From NCBI GenBank assembly GCA_014297435.1, contig JACOQA010000002.1, forward strand, positions 124,001-188,000: a stretch of 64,000 nt of DNA, written 5' to 3'. Below the pieces are notes generated by a model. It was given only the letters and a program-made list of their open reading frames with translations. It did no database searches and had not been told where the DNA came from. This DNA comes from Candidatus Nanohaloarchaea archaeon (lineage in GTDB: Archaea > Nanohalarchaeota > Nanosalinia > Nanosalinales > Nanosalinaceae). Position numbers and translations under genes: made by a program. The stretch's first letter is position 1; each line of letters opens with the position of its first letter. Of this stretch, positions 8,061-16,442 are shown one piece after another.

Positions 8061-8398
8061 AGTTTAAGCTATACGCTCTATCCGTCCTCTTATCGGTTAT
8101 AGGTCTAGGCATTATGTACGCTTCCTCTATCTATGTTGAACCGCCTGAGGTTAAAGTTGGATCTATCGATGCATCATGGAACGGAAAGCCGGTTAAGATC
8201 AAGGGTACAGTCCGAGGTCATACTAACGTTTCAAACAATATCTTCATCGATCTCAAAGATCCGACAGGTGAGATAACGGTTCTGAGCTTTGATTCGAAAA
8301 CTCGACTATCGAAAGGCGATCGTATTCAGGTTCAAGGTAACGTTGAACTTTATCGTGGAAAGGTCGAGGTTATCGCCAACAACATCACCAGAATATAG
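8057..8398 (+). CDS. Membrane-anchored OB-fold protein
   Basis: The 113-residue product begins with one hydrophobic helix (about residues 4-24) and continues as a single OB-fold-like domain (VKIKGTVRGHTNVSNNIFIDLKDPTGEITVLSF, then GDRIQVQGNVELYRGKVEVIANNI) like nucleic-acid-binding tRNA_anti/YhcR-type domains. It starts at a TTG overlapping the thpR stop, implying translational coupling. The two may act on related RNA or nucleotide substrates, but the anchor would place this one at the membrane, probably facing outward. That reading is inference. Confidence 0.75.
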   Translation: MKFKLYALSVLLSVIGLGIMYASSIYVEPPEVKVGSIDASWNGKPVKIKGTVRGHTNVSNNIFIDLKDPTGEITVLSFDSKTRLSKGDRIQVQGNVELYRGKVEVIANNITRI

Positions 8399-8420
8399 AA
8401 AATCATAACCTCGCCATTTA

Positions 8421-8700
8421 CGATCAATTTACTATCTTTCAGAACGATACGAACTATGATATAGTGTAATAATTATAGTAGAGTAACTATCTCGATTTTA
8501 TCGTGTGCTTCATCGCCGACTATACTAAAACCATACTATTATACTAAAGCCCCTATTTGACGATCATCGTCAACTATGCAGGAACTATACTATTATGATC
8601 CACTAACTATCTGACGTTAAAGTAACGATCAACGTGAACTATACCAGATCATAATCATTATTATCTACTATCTATCTACGATGATCACGAACTATTCTAA
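8421..8700. repeat. AT-rich array of ACTAT iterons in a convergent intergenic region
   Basis: ACTAT occurs on the plus strand at 8431, 8453, 8486, 8519, 8535, 8573, 8584, 8589, 8606, 8638, 8667 and 8691, and inverted (ATAGT) at 8461 and 8475. Several are preceded by CGAT and CG dinucleotides, as in ACGATACGAACTAT, CGATCATCGTCAACTAT, CGATCAACGTGAACTAT and CGATGATCACGAACTAT. The first four lie 22, 33 and 33 bp apart. Both flanking genes end here, so it is not a promoter. A protein-bound structural or maintenance site is possible. Confidence 0.7.
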
Positions 8701-8745
8701 GCTATAATCATTATACTGAAGAACAAGAAATTTGGAGGAGAAGAA

Positions 8746-10242
8746 CTAGTTTTCTAGCTCAAGATTATAGATCTCTCCATACTTTCCACGAATATAATTC
8801 AGGAAGGGCTCAGAATTAATTGGCTCATTAGTAACTTTCTCTATAAGCTCCTCGGTTTTAAGCAATCTGCCCTTGGAATGGATGTGAGTTTTAAGCCAAT
8901 CCCTCAAGTCTTCAAACTCTCCGGATTCAATCTTTTTCTCCAAGCCCTCGACCTCTTCTTCTGCTTCACGGTATATCTGGGTGGCTAAAACACTTCCTAG
9001 GCTGTAGGTCGGGAAATAACCAAAGTTGCCCCATGCCCAGTGAATGTCCTGCATAACGCCCTCAGAATCTGTCTCAGGCTCCAAACCAAGGTATTTCTCC
9101 ATACGCTTGTTCCATTCTTCTGGAAGATCCTCCACCTCTATCTCTCCATTCATTAAGGCTCTTCCAATCTCGAACCTCAACACTATGTGAAGATGGTATG
9201 TAAGTTCATCCGCTTTCACACGGATCATATTATCCTCGTATACCTGATTGATCGACTCATAACAGTCCTGAATCGAGATCTCCTCGAACTTTTCCGGAAA
9301 CCTTTCCTCAAGCTTCGGAAGCATAAATTTCCAGAACTCCTTCGACCTACCAACCTGATTTTCCCAAAGTCTCGACTGAGACTCGTGTACAGAAAGCTCT
9401 CTAGCCCCTCCTCTAGGAGTGGCGTAATCTCCCTCCGGAAGACCTAACTGGTACAGTGCATGACCCAACTCGTGTATTGTAGGCATAAGCGAACCCGAAA
9501 GATCTCCTTGCTCAATACGAGTAGTTATACGTGTATCAAAGGTGTTTCCCGAAGTGAAAGGATGTTCGGAGCAGTCAAGTCGACCGTTTTTCTTGTCAAA
9601 ACCAAGAAGCTCCGCCAACTCATGATTGAGCTCCATCTCTTCTTCGTCCTCGAAGTCTCCCTTGAATGCATTTTGCTCTATATCTTCAGCTTCAGATATT
9701 TTCTCAACAATAGGTACAAGACCTTTCTTCAAGTTCTTTAGAACTTTCTCCATTGTTTCGTAGCCTATATACGGCTCATAATCCTTGAACAATACCTTGT
9801 AGGGCTCTTCATCTGGATTAATCTGGTTAGCATAGCGACGCTTTAATTCAACTAGTTCTCTAAGTTCTTCAGCAAAAAGCTCATAATTATCCTCTTTCTT
9901 TGCTTTCTTCCAGGCATTTACAGCCTCTGACTCTTTCTGAGACATCTTCTCCATCAAATCTGCAGAAACACTCTTCATTCTTTCACGTTCACGTTCAATC
10001 TCACGAACATTAGCCTTCTGGCTTTTATCTAGATCGCGCCTATCTATTGATTCCAAAAGCTCTCCAAGTCGTTCCGAAACAAGTTTCTCATGCCTTAGTT
10101 TCGTCAAAACACTCTTCTGCTTTGATCGAGCTTCTAAACCTTTTTCAGGCATCATTACTTCTTCATCCCAGCCCAGAACGCCTACGGCTTCCTCAAGATT
10201 TCCTAGAACCTTTACCTCTTTTTCGAACTCTTCGTAGCTCAT
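8746..10242 (-). CDS. Carboxypeptidase, M32 (Taq) family
   Basis: The 498-residue product matches the M32 thermostable metallocarboxypeptidase family in length. The zinc motif HELGH is at 257-261, followed by HESQSRLWEN, the M32 signature with the third ligand. The C-terminal GNFGYFPTYSLGSVLATQIY is also typical. These enzymes release C-terminal amino acids, usually with broad specificity, in the cytosol; no signal peptide is present. It is the first of four peptidase genes in 7 kb and diverges from the M29 gene at 10304. A host-dependent cell could use such a set to digest scavenged peptides; that is inference. Confidence 0.95.
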   Translation of the reverse strand: MSYEEFEKEVKVLGNLEEAVGVLGWDEEVMMPEKGLEARSKQKSVLTKLRHEKLVSERLGELLESIDRRDLDKSQKANVREIERERERMKSVSADLMEKMSQKESEAVNAWKKAKKEDNYELFAEELRELVELKRRYANQINPDEEPYKVLFKDYEPYIGYETMEKVLKNLKKGLVPIVEKISEAEDIEQNAFKGDFEDEEEMELNHELAELLGFDKKNGRLDCSEHPFTSGNTFDTRITTRIEQGDLSGSLMPTIHELGHALYQLGLPEGDYATPRGGARELSVHESQSRLWENQVGRSKEFWKFMLPKLEERFPEKFEEISIQDCYESINQVYEDNMIRVKADELTYHLHIVLRFEIGRALMNGEIEVEDLPEEWNKRMEKYLGLEPETDSEGVMQDIHWAWGNFGYFPTYSLGSVLATQIYREAEEEVEGLEKKIESGEFEDLRDWLKTHIHSKGRLLKTEELIEKVTNEPINSEPFLNYIRGKYGEIYNLELEN

Positions 10243-10303
10243 AACGCACTTTTTGCTCGGACAAGATAAAAAACATTCACGCTCTAAAACTTCTATAGAA
10301 CAG

Positions 10304-11425
10304 ATGAAGACCTCAGAAGACCCCCGGCTAAAGAAATACGCAGAAACACTAGTTGAAAGATCAGCAGAGGTTGAGAAAGGAGACGACGTCTACATTCTCG
10401 TCAAATCACTTGAGGCCTTACCGCTTTTCGAAGAGGTCAGACGCCAGGTGATAGATAAAGGCGGTTTCCCGCACGAGAAAATTCTTTACGATACGCAGTC
10501 CGGCGAAAACAACGATTACTACTGGATGAAGAACGCCTCGGAGGAACAGCTGGAGAGAACTTCGGAAGCAGAACTTGAGTTCATGGAAAAAATGGACTCC
10601 TTTATCAAGATCAAAGGACTGGAGAACAATCGTTCTTTGAGCGATATCGACCCCCAGAGAATATCTACCTGGGGAGAAACTACCGACAAGATAAAAGAAG
10701 CAAGAATAGATACCAAGTGGGCTCTATGTGCCTTCCCAACAAACGCCTTGGCTCAACAGTCGGAAATGGCAACAGAAGAATTTGAAGAATTCATCTTCAA
10801 AGCAGTAAACAACACCGACTGGAAAGAACTAGAGAGGAAGAACGAAGAGATAAAACAGATGTTTGATAAAGCCCAGAAAGTACGCATAAAGGATGAAAAC
10901 ACAGATCTAAGCTTCAGTATCGAAGATCGTGAAGGAGTTAGCTCTATAGGTCGGAGAAATATTCCGGACGGCGAAGTATTCTACGCTCCAAGAAAAGACA
11001 GCTTTGATGGGAAAATAAGTTTCGAACACCCTGTAAACGCTAGAGGGAAAGAAGTTTCAGGCATCGAGCTGACGTTCGAGGACGGCGAACTCGTAGAATA
11101 CACAGCGGATACGAACCAAGAATTCCTAGAAAAAATGATTGAAACTGACGAAGGATCAAAATACGTGGGCGAGTTCGGTATCGGCACCAACAGAAATATT
11201 GACCGCTACATCAAGTACACCTTGTTTGATGAAAAGATCGGCGGAACTGTTCACTTCGCGCTCGGTCGAGCTTACAAGATGAATTTCTCCGAGGAAAACA
11301 TGGCTGAACGTAACGAGTCCAGCATCCATTGGGACATTGTCAAAGACCTTAGAAAAAGAGTTGGCGGCGGCAAGATAATACTTGACGGAGAAGTTGTCCA
11401 GAAAAATGGAGAATGGGTTTACTGA
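10304..11425 (+). CDS. Aminopeptidase, M29 family (copy 1)
   Basis: The 373-residue protein fits the M29 metallo-aminopeptidase family (AmpS/aminopeptidase T). It shows GEFGIGTNRNIDRYIKYTLFDEKIGGTVHFALG and a C-terminal SSIHWDIVKDLR, which carry the conserved Glu/His/Asp metal-site residues. It removes N-terminal residues from peptides and complements the carboxypeptidase next door. The ATG at 10304 (MKTSEDPRLKKYAETLV) fits the family N-terminus better than the upstream TTG at 10253. The 3' end overlaps the convergent pepF gene by 7 nt. A second, shorter M29 paralogue lies at 14586. Confidence 0.92.
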   Translation: MKTSEDPRLKKYAETLVERSAEVEKGDDVYILVKSLEALPLFEEVRRQVIDKGGFPHEKILYDTQSGENNDYYWMKNASEEQLERTSEAELEFMEKMDSFIKIKGLENNRSLSDIDPQRISTWGETTDKIKEARIDTKWALCAFPTNALAQQSEMATEEFEEFIFKAVNNTDWKELERKNEEIKQMFDKAQKVRIKDENTDLSFSIEDREGVSSIGRRNIPDGEVFYAPRKDSFDGKISFEHPVNARGKEVSGIELTFEDGELVEYTADTNQEFLEKMIETDEGSKYVGEFGIGTNRNIDRYIKYTLFDEKIGGTVHFALGRAYKMNFSEENMAERNESSIHWDIVKDLRKRVGGGKIILDGEVVQKNGEWVY

Positions 11426-13203
11426 ACCAGTTCCTCCATCTGATCCAACCTTTTCTCATACCTGTCCATAGCCTTCTCAAAAGGCTCTTTCGTTGTTAGA
11501 TCCACTCCTGAACCTTTAAGCAGCTCTACCGGATAATCTGAAGACCCTGATCCAAGCATCTCTAGATAGTCTTCGACAGCGCCTTCTTCACCGTTCATAA
11601 TTCTTGAGACTATGTCCAGTGCGGAGCTGATGCCTGTTGAGTACTGAAAGACGTAGAAATTGTAGTAGAAGTGCGGTATCCTCATCCATTCCCTCTTAAT
11701 TCTTTCGTCTATCCCGACATTTGAGTAGTACTTGGATTTAAGCTCTCCGTATACTTCGTTAAGCTCCTCAGCGGTAAGTGCTTCGCCGTTTTCGACTTTC
11801 TCATGTATCTCTTGCTCAAACTCAGCGAACATAGTCTGCCTGAAGAACGTGCTTCGAAAGTTCTCCAAGAAATGGCTTAAGACATGTTTACGGAACTCTT
11901 CATCCTCAACATTATTCAAAAGATGTCTCGCCAGCAAGGCTTCATTAACCGTTGATGCGACCTCCGCAACAAAGATTTCGTAGCCGCTGTAAATGTATGG
12001 CTGGCTTTCCTTCGCAAGTTTTGAGTGCATCGAGTGTCCAAGCTCGTGTGCAAGCGTAAACATCGAAGAAACATCGTTCTGATAGTTCAAAAGAATGAAA
12101 GGTTTCGTATCGTATGCGCCTCCCGAATAAGCTCCAGAACGTTTGCCTTTGTTCTCGTAGACATCGATCCAGCCCGATTCTAGACCTTCGCGTAGTTTCT
12201 CTTGATATTCTTCACCTAGAGGTTTCACCGCCTCAATTACGTGCTCTTTTGCGTCCTCGTATTCAATTTCAGGGGATTCAGATTCTGCAAGAGGCATGTA
12301 GATGTCATGCATCTTCATCTCGTCTACCTCCAAAACCTTCTTCTTAAGTTCCGCATGTCTTTGAACAAGATCTGCGTTCTGGCTCGCAACATCCACAAGA
12401 TTATCATAAACCTCTATAGGAATGTTAGAGTCGTTCAAGGATCTTTCTCTGGCAGAATCATAGTTCCTGTTCTCCGCCAGTTTGACATCCTTCTTTACCT
12501 GTGTCTCCATAGTGGTTGAAATAGTGTTCCTAAACTCGTGAAGCCTGTCGTAAACTCTTTTGTAAACTTTTCTTCTTTTCTCTCTGTCTTTATCCTGTAA
12601 GAGCGTGGTAAAGTTCGATTTAGTGATTTCTATGCTTTCGTCTCCGTGCTCGATTTGTCCAAACTCGATATCCGCATTTGTCAGAATCGAATAGGTGTTT
12701 GAAGATCCGGAAAGAACGTCCCCAAGACTTGAAAGAACGTTTTCAACTTCCTTCGAACGTGTATGCTTTTCTCTCCTGAGAATGTCATCAAAGTACTGTT
12801 CGTACTTTGCAAGCTGTTTTTCCTCCCCCATGAAGTTCTCGATTTTTTCTCTGCCTGCCTCCTGGATCTCGGGAACCACGAAGCTTGTTGCGCTGGAAAA
12901 TCTTGTTCCCAGGCTTGAAGCTCTTGATTTGAGCGCCTGGAAATCCTGAACACGAGTATCCTCGTCGTACTTCATTCTGGCGTAACGGGAAAGTTTTTCT
13001 AACCGCCTGTTTGCATCCTCTCTCAGCTCCAAAAATTCGATAAGACTCTCTGGAGAGTTACAGATTTCTCCCTCAAACTCATTCAGTTTGATTATGTCTT
13101 CTTTTACTTTCTCGAAGTCTTTCTCCCATTCTTCAGTGTTATTGTAGATGGATTCGACATCCCACTTGTATTTTCCATCAACCTCGTTTCTTTCCCGAAC
13201 CAT
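11419..13203 (-). CDS. pepF: Oligoendopeptidase F, M3 family
   Basis: The 594-residue protein has the M3B layout: a long helical N-terminal region and a catalytic domain with HELGH at 386-390, followed by the downstream glutamate in EIFVAEVASTVNEALL. The segment DTKPFILLNYQNDVSSMFTLAHE is a PepF signature. PepF cleaves oligopeptides (about 7-17 residues in characterised enzymes) in the cytosol. It would generate fragments for the M32 and M29 exopeptidases nearby. No signal peptide is seen. Confidence 0.95.
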   Translation of the reverse strand: MVRERNEVDGKYKWDVESIYNNTEEWEKDFEKVKEDIIKLNEFEGEICNSPESLIEFLELREDANRRLEKLSRYARMKYDEDTRVQDFQALKSRASSLGTRFSSATSFVVPEIQEAGREKIENFMGEEKQLAKYEQYFDDILRREKHTRSKEVENVLSSLGDVLSGSSNTYSILTNADIEFGQIEHGDESIEITKSNFTTLLQDKDREKRRKVYKRVYDRLHEFRNTISTTMETQVKKDVKLAENRNYDSARERSLNDSNIPIEVYDNLVDVASQNADLVQRHAELKKKVLEVDEMKMHDIYMPLAESESPEIEYEDAKEHVIEAVKPLGEEYQEKLREGLESGWIDVYENKGKRSGAYSGGAYDTKPFILLNYQNDVSSMFTLAHELGHSMHSKLAKESQPYIYSGYEIFVAEVASTVNEALLARHLLNNVEDEEFRKHVLSHFLENFRSTFFRQTMFAEFEQEIHEKVENGEALTAEELNEVYGELKSKYYSNVGIDERIKREWMRIPHFYYNFYVFQYSTGISSALDIVSRIMNGEEGAVEDYLEMLGSGSSDYPVELLKGSGVDLTTKEPFEKAMDRYEKRLDQMEELVQ

Positions 13204-13232
13204 GTTTGAAAGTTGTCTGACAAACTTAAAAC

Positions 13233-13616
13233 ATGCTCCGATACCTTGTATTGCTCTTCATGCTACCCTTCATAGATCTTTACGTTCTCGTGGAGCTAAC
13301 CGGTCATATAGGCATATTGAACACTTTGCTGGTTATCCTGGCAACCGGGATTATAGGAGCAGAGGTGGTCCGGAGGGAAGGGCTGAAGGTTGTTAGAAAA
13401 ATGAGCTCTTCGGTTACTGCCGAAGAAGTTTCACGCAACATGTTGGAAGGTGCCTTACTTGCAATAGGCGGACTAATGCTTATCACTCCTGGACTTATAA
13501 CCGATTTGCTTGGTCTGGTGCTTGTTTTCGGTCCAACCCGACAAAGAATAATGCTTAAAATTGTAGGAAGGTTCAAAAATAGTTCAAACGTGCGCTTTGA
13601 GGTAGAGACCTTCTAA
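13233..13616 (+). CDS. FxsA family membrane protein
   Basis: The 127-residue protein matches FxsA: an N-terminal membrane segment with the PFIDLYVLVELTGHIG pattern, a second segment (LLVILATGIIGAEVVRREG), an amphipathic middle, then a third hydrophobic hairpin (GALLAIGGLMLITPGLITDLLGLVLV) and a short basic tail. E. coli FxsA is a cytoplasmic membrane protein that, when overproduced, relieves phage T7 exclusion by the F plasmid; its normal function is unclear. The gene starts 29 nt from the divergent pepF start and its stop overlaps the convergent next gene by 4 nt. Confidence 0.88.
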   Translation: MLRYLVLLFMLPFIDLYVLVELTGHIGILNTLLVILATGIIGAEVVRREGLKVVRKMSSSVTAEEVSRNMLEGALLAIGGLMLITPGLITDLLGLVLVFGPTRQRIMLKIVGRFKNSSNVRFEVETF

Positions 13617-14308
13617 CGTATCGAGAACATAAAGACAAGCGCGAAAACAGTCAAACCTAACTCGGAAGGCACTCCAAGACCGAAAAGAGATGCAGCTATC
13701 GTAAGTAATACAAAACCTCCTGCGCGCCTCACGTAGTCTATATTCACAAGACTTACGACCTCCGATAAAATGTAAAGCATGCCTGCAGCTACGAAAGAGG
13801 TCGCTAAGGCAGGAAAGACGTACTCAAAGCTGAAAGTTATGCTCGAGGGCGCTTTAACCGATAAAACAATTCCTGTGAGCAGTATGCCGGGAACCGAAAA
13901 CTTCTCTGCATAACGGACCTCAAGCATTTGAAAGCCTATAGCTGAAAGTGCAACCCCTGCAGCCAGCCTTATACTCTCAAGATTAACCAGCTGGGCGTAA
14001 ACCGGCGCCACCAAAGATACCAGAATTGAGCCCAGCACAACCGGCGGCAAAGCTTTCAAAACCATCCTCCTTGCCTCTGACGGTGTTTCCGATTCAGAAC
14101 AAAGTACAGCTAACGCTCCAGCTCCCGCAAACACTGTGAGAGCTACCGAAATCATGCTTGAAAACGTGTCAACCCCTCCTGACACCAGTAAAGTGGCGAA
14201 AACTCCATCCACGAGAGGAAGACACATGATAAACACTAGTCTGCGAGTTCCTTTATCGTATCGATCGAGAAGCCATGAAGCGCCGTAGCTAAGTCTTTCC
14301 GGAACCAT
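13613..14308 (-). CDS. Multi-pass membrane protein, DUF5794-like
   Basis: The 231-residue product has about seven hydrophobic segments and starts with a cytosolic stretch followed by RRLVFIMCLPLVDGVFATLLVSGGVDTF. That resembles the DUF5794 family known from haloarchaea, in which ALPLVDGIF-type sequences occur near the N-terminus. No transport or catalytic motif is seen and function is unknown. Family assignment is from recalled resemblance only. A homologue shared with haloarchaea would fit a halophile or exchange with a haloarchaeal host. Confidence 0.65.
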   Translation of the reverse strand: MVPERLSYGASWLLDRYDKGTRRLVFIMCLPLVDGVFATLLVSGGVDTFSSMISVALTVFAGAGALAVLCSESETPSEARRMVLKALPPVVLGSILVSLVAPVYAQLVNLESIRLAAGVALSAIGFQMLEVRYAEKFSVPGILLTGIVLSVKAPSSITFSFEYVFPALATSFVAAGMLYILSEVVSLVNIDYVRRAGGFVLLTIAASLFGLGVPSELGLTVFALVFMFSIR

Positions 14309-14326
14309 TTACAGAAAAACACCTCG

Positions 14327-14385
14327 TGGCTCCGGAGCCGCCTAATTAAACATCTTGGCTCCGGCAAACATCCAATTAAAGTCAA
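14327..14385. repeat. Two imperfect tandem ~29-bp units with palindrome GGCTCCGGAGCC
   Basis: TGGCTCCGG starts at 14327 and 14356, and AATTAAA at 14344 and 14374, giving two diverged units of 29-30 bp. The first contains the perfect 12-bp palindrome GGCTCCGGAGCC (14328-14339). They lie in the 277-nt gap between two minus-strand genes, upstream of the DUF5794-like gene. A short hairpin GACAG-CAG-CTGTC follows at 14397-14409. Confidence 0.35.
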
Positions 14386-14585
14386 ACTTCATACCTGACA
14401 GCAGCTGTCCAGAAGAACGCGTTTTCGTGGTTGCTGCCGTCATAGGAGCGAAATTTGAGGCCAGATTAATTTAAATCTTATGAACCTCTCCTTCCTCGGC
14501 ACTCTCCTAAAAAGATAATCTGTGCCATCCTTGCAGGCCATTCACCTTTCTAAATATTAATCGCCTTTTGAATTAGCTTAAGCCT

Positions 14586-15536
14586 CTATAAATCGAACAT
14601 AGGCTCGCCCTCATCTAGGACCTTTCTATCATCAAACCAGACCGTAGGACTCTCGCATACAGTGTCCCAGTGAATTCCACAAGGGTTAGATCTTTCATCC
14701 GAAACATAAGTCGTGTTATCTCCGAAAGCAATATGGACTGTTCCAAGCACTTTCTCATCCTGTAGAACATTTCCGATTAATTCGGCTTCAGGGTTTGTAC
14801 CGAAACCGAACTCGGCGATTCTACGGGAACAAGGCTTTTCCTCGAACGCTTCAGCTAACTCAGAACTCTTAGCCTCTTCAGGATGCTCGATCGCCACGAC
14901 CTCGCCGTCTTCAATCTCAACCTTAGTTCCTGAAGGAGCGAACGGGAAGTGGTCTATCACAAGAACTCCGCTAATATTTTCGGGGAAGCCCCCAGTCTCT
15001 CCTGCAGGTATGTTCCCAATACCGCCTTTTTCCGTGATTATGCCCCCGTCCAGAATATATGTATCTATATCAACATCGAACTCTATCTTCGTCCCTGAAG
15101 GAGTTTCTATCCTCACTCTTTCGCTCTGTTCAAGCATAGAGTAGACTTTCTCCGTTATTTGGTCCACTCTCTCGTAGTCTGCCTGGATTGAGGTGTTCCA
15201 TACCTGCTTGTCCACTTGGGGAAGAGTTGCAACCCTCGAACCGGAATCACATGCTTCCTTCCTGGCTTCAGTGTGTGAAAGAGACTTGTTTGTCGGTGCG
15301 ATCACAACGTCAAACTCTTTCATTTTCTCCAAAACATTTTCCGGAGGTTCGTCACCATGGCTCTCAGGCTCCTCGTACTCTAGAAGTTGATGTTCAATAT
15401 CTTTTGACTTGAGAACTTCCAGTAGAGAATCAATAAGGTTTTGGTCGTTCGAATCGTTCAAGACCAGAACTTTTTCGTTTTCCTTGATTTTCAGGCACTG
15501 GTCAACTATTGTTTCTGCCCCCTTCTTCAGGCTCAT
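14586..15536 (-). CDS. Aminopeptidase, M29 family (copy 2)
   Basis: The 316-residue protein is a second M29 aminopeptidase. It carries the family metal-site region in RIAEFGFGTNPEAELIGNVLQDEKVLGTVHIAFGDN and the C-terminal NPCGIHWDTVCESPTVWFDDRKVLDEG. It is about 60 residues shorter than the copy at 10304, mainly in the N-terminal half, and closer to the short archaeal M29 subgroup annotated as leucyl aminopeptidase. The two copies are diverged, so they probably differ in substrate range. Metal-dependent cytosolic peptide trimming is the expected role. Confidence 0.9.
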   Translation of the reverse strand: MSLKKGAETIVDQCLKIKENEKVLVLNDSNDQNLIDSLLEVLKSKDIEHQLLEYEEPESHGDEPPENVLEKMKEFDVVIAPTNKSLSHTEARKEACDSGSRVATLPQVDKQVWNTSIQADYERVDQITEKVYSMLEQSERVRIETPSGTKIEFDVDIDTYILDGGIITEKGGIGNIPAGETGGFPENISGVLVIDHFPFAPSGTKVEIEDGEVVAIEHPEEAKSSELAEAFEEKPCSRRIAEFGFGTNPEAELIGNVLQDEKVLGTVHIAFGDNTTYVSDERSNPCGIHWDTVCESPTVWFDDRKVLDEGEPMFDL

Positions 15537-15581
15537 ATAATCTTATAGTTTTTCAGAGACGGAGTTAAGTTAGTGGCGGGA

Positions 15582-15779
15582 TCAGCTTAGTCTAACCGAA
15601 GTCCCTCTTCCGTTATCGACGAACTCTAGTTTTTCTTCGCGTGCCAGCCATCCGATCGCCATATTTACTTTGGTGCGCGGTGCATCAACTGCTTTTGTGA
15701 CTCCTGAAACGGAGGTTTCGCCCTCTTCTTCGAGGAAACGCCAAACGTAGCCAGCAAGTTCGCCCATTCTTTCCTGCAT
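15582..15779 (-). CDS. Small winged-helix protein, DUF2582-like
   Basis: The 65-residue product is one winged-helix domain: GELAGYVWRFLEEEGETSVSGVTKAVDAPRTKVNMAIGWLAREEKLEFV followed by a short wing. The AGxVWxxL opening and AIGWLAREEKL helix match the DUF2582 group of archaeal and bacterial winged-helix proteins. It is likely DNA-binding or a protein-interaction module; no target is suggested by the context except the adjacent tRNA on the other strand. Confidence 0.75.
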   Translation of the reverse strand: MQERMGELAGYVWRFLEEEGETSVSGVTKAVDAPRTKVNMAIGWLAREEKLEFVDNGRGTSVRLS

Positions 15780-15869
15780 GGAACTAACCTAAGTTCTAAT
15801 TACCGGATCTGGTTTAAGTGGGTTCGGCATCGAACCCTTTAACACAATTACCTACCTAGTCGGTTCTGT

Positions 15870-15944
15870 GCCTCGGTGGCTCAGCCTGGCTAGAGCGGTC
15901 CCCTCGTAAGGGACAGATCCCGGGTTCAAATCCCGGTCGGGGCT
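15870..15944 (+). tRNA. tRNA-Thr (CGT)
   Basis: A complete cloverleaf is visible. The acceptor GCCTCGG (15870-15876) pairs with TCGGGGC (15937-15943) using two G-U pairs. The D stem is GCTC/GAGC, the anticodon stem GTCCC/GGGAC encloses loop CTCGTAA with anticodon CGT at 15905-15907, and the T stem is CCGGG/CCCGG with loop TTCAAAT. The discriminator is T, as in many archaeal tRNA-Thr. CCA is not encoded and no intron is seen. It reads ACG codons. Confidence 0.95.
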
Positions 15945-15950
15945 TCTGAG

Positions 15951-15957
15951 TTTTTTT
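15951..15957 (+). terminator. Poly-T terminator of tRNA-Thr
   Basis: Seven consecutive T begin 7 nt after the tRNA discriminator base. Confidence 0.6.
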
Positions 15958-15978
15958 CTAGATCAGCACCCCTTAACG

Positions 15979-16005
15979 TAAAGCATGCTTTACATTTTTA
16001 AATGT
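15979..16005 (+). promoter_or_regulatory. Paired palindromes and TATA box upstream of DUF2178/HTH genes
   Basis: TAAAGCATGCTTTA (15979-15992) is a perfect 14-bp palindrome. It abuts a second one, ACATTT-TT-AAATGT (15992-16005), whose centre TTTTTAAAT serves as TATA box about 25-30 nt before the start at 16031. A regulator bound here would mask the promoter, so autoregulation by the HTH protein at 16443 is likely. Confidence 0.55.
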
Positions 16006-16030
16006 CAAGTTTCCTTTACACCATGTGAGG

Positions 16031-16429
16031 ATGAATCTAGAAAAATACGGACTTACACCTCGAAAAACATACTTTCTCGTGCTTATAACCGGAATGATAT
16101 TATCTGTGATAACTTTCAACATGGAAATGGAGCTTCTGGCTGCAGGAATAATAGTTGGCTCAGTAATGCTGCTTTCGCTCGTCAAGAGATCGGCCGAGAG
16201 ACCTGTTTTCGACGAGAGAGATATCAGCCTGGCAGAGGAATCAACCCATCAGGCAGTTATGTTTACAGGCGCTCTAGGCGGAGTTTTCATGATAATAGTC
16301 TCCATCGGGATGGGACTAGGGAAATGGGGTTACCCGGACTGGGCCGCACCCTACTTCCTAACCTGGGGCGGAATTGTCGGACTCGCAGCGCTGATAGAAG
16401 CATCAAAAAGACTTAGAGGGGTCAAATAA
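16031..16429 (+). CDS. DUF2178-like membrane protein
   Basis: The 132-residue product has four hydrophobic segments, arranged as two hairpins split by a hydrophilic loop containing RPVFDERDISLAEES. This DERD loop between paired helices is the mark of DUF2178 and related small membrane proteins that are commonly encoded beside an HTH regulator. Function is unknown. The ATG at 16031 is preferred over the GTG at 16025 because of its distance from the TATA box. The HTH gene follows after 13 nt, indicating an operon. Confidence 0.75.
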   Translation: MNLEKYGLTPRKTYFLVLITGMILSVITFNMEMELLAAGIIVGSVMLLSLVKRSAERPVFDERDISLAEESTHQAVMFTGALGGVFMIIVSIGMGLGKWGYPDWAAPYFLTWGGIVGLAALIEASKRLRGVK

Positions 16430-16442
16430 CAATCTTGTTTAT

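Noticed and set aside
8421-8700. ACTAT array as a CRISPR or second Orc1-type origin
   Set aside because: Units are too short and irregular for CRISPR, and lack the TCCAnnCGAAAnC core of the ORB-like elements at 33.3-33.7 kb.
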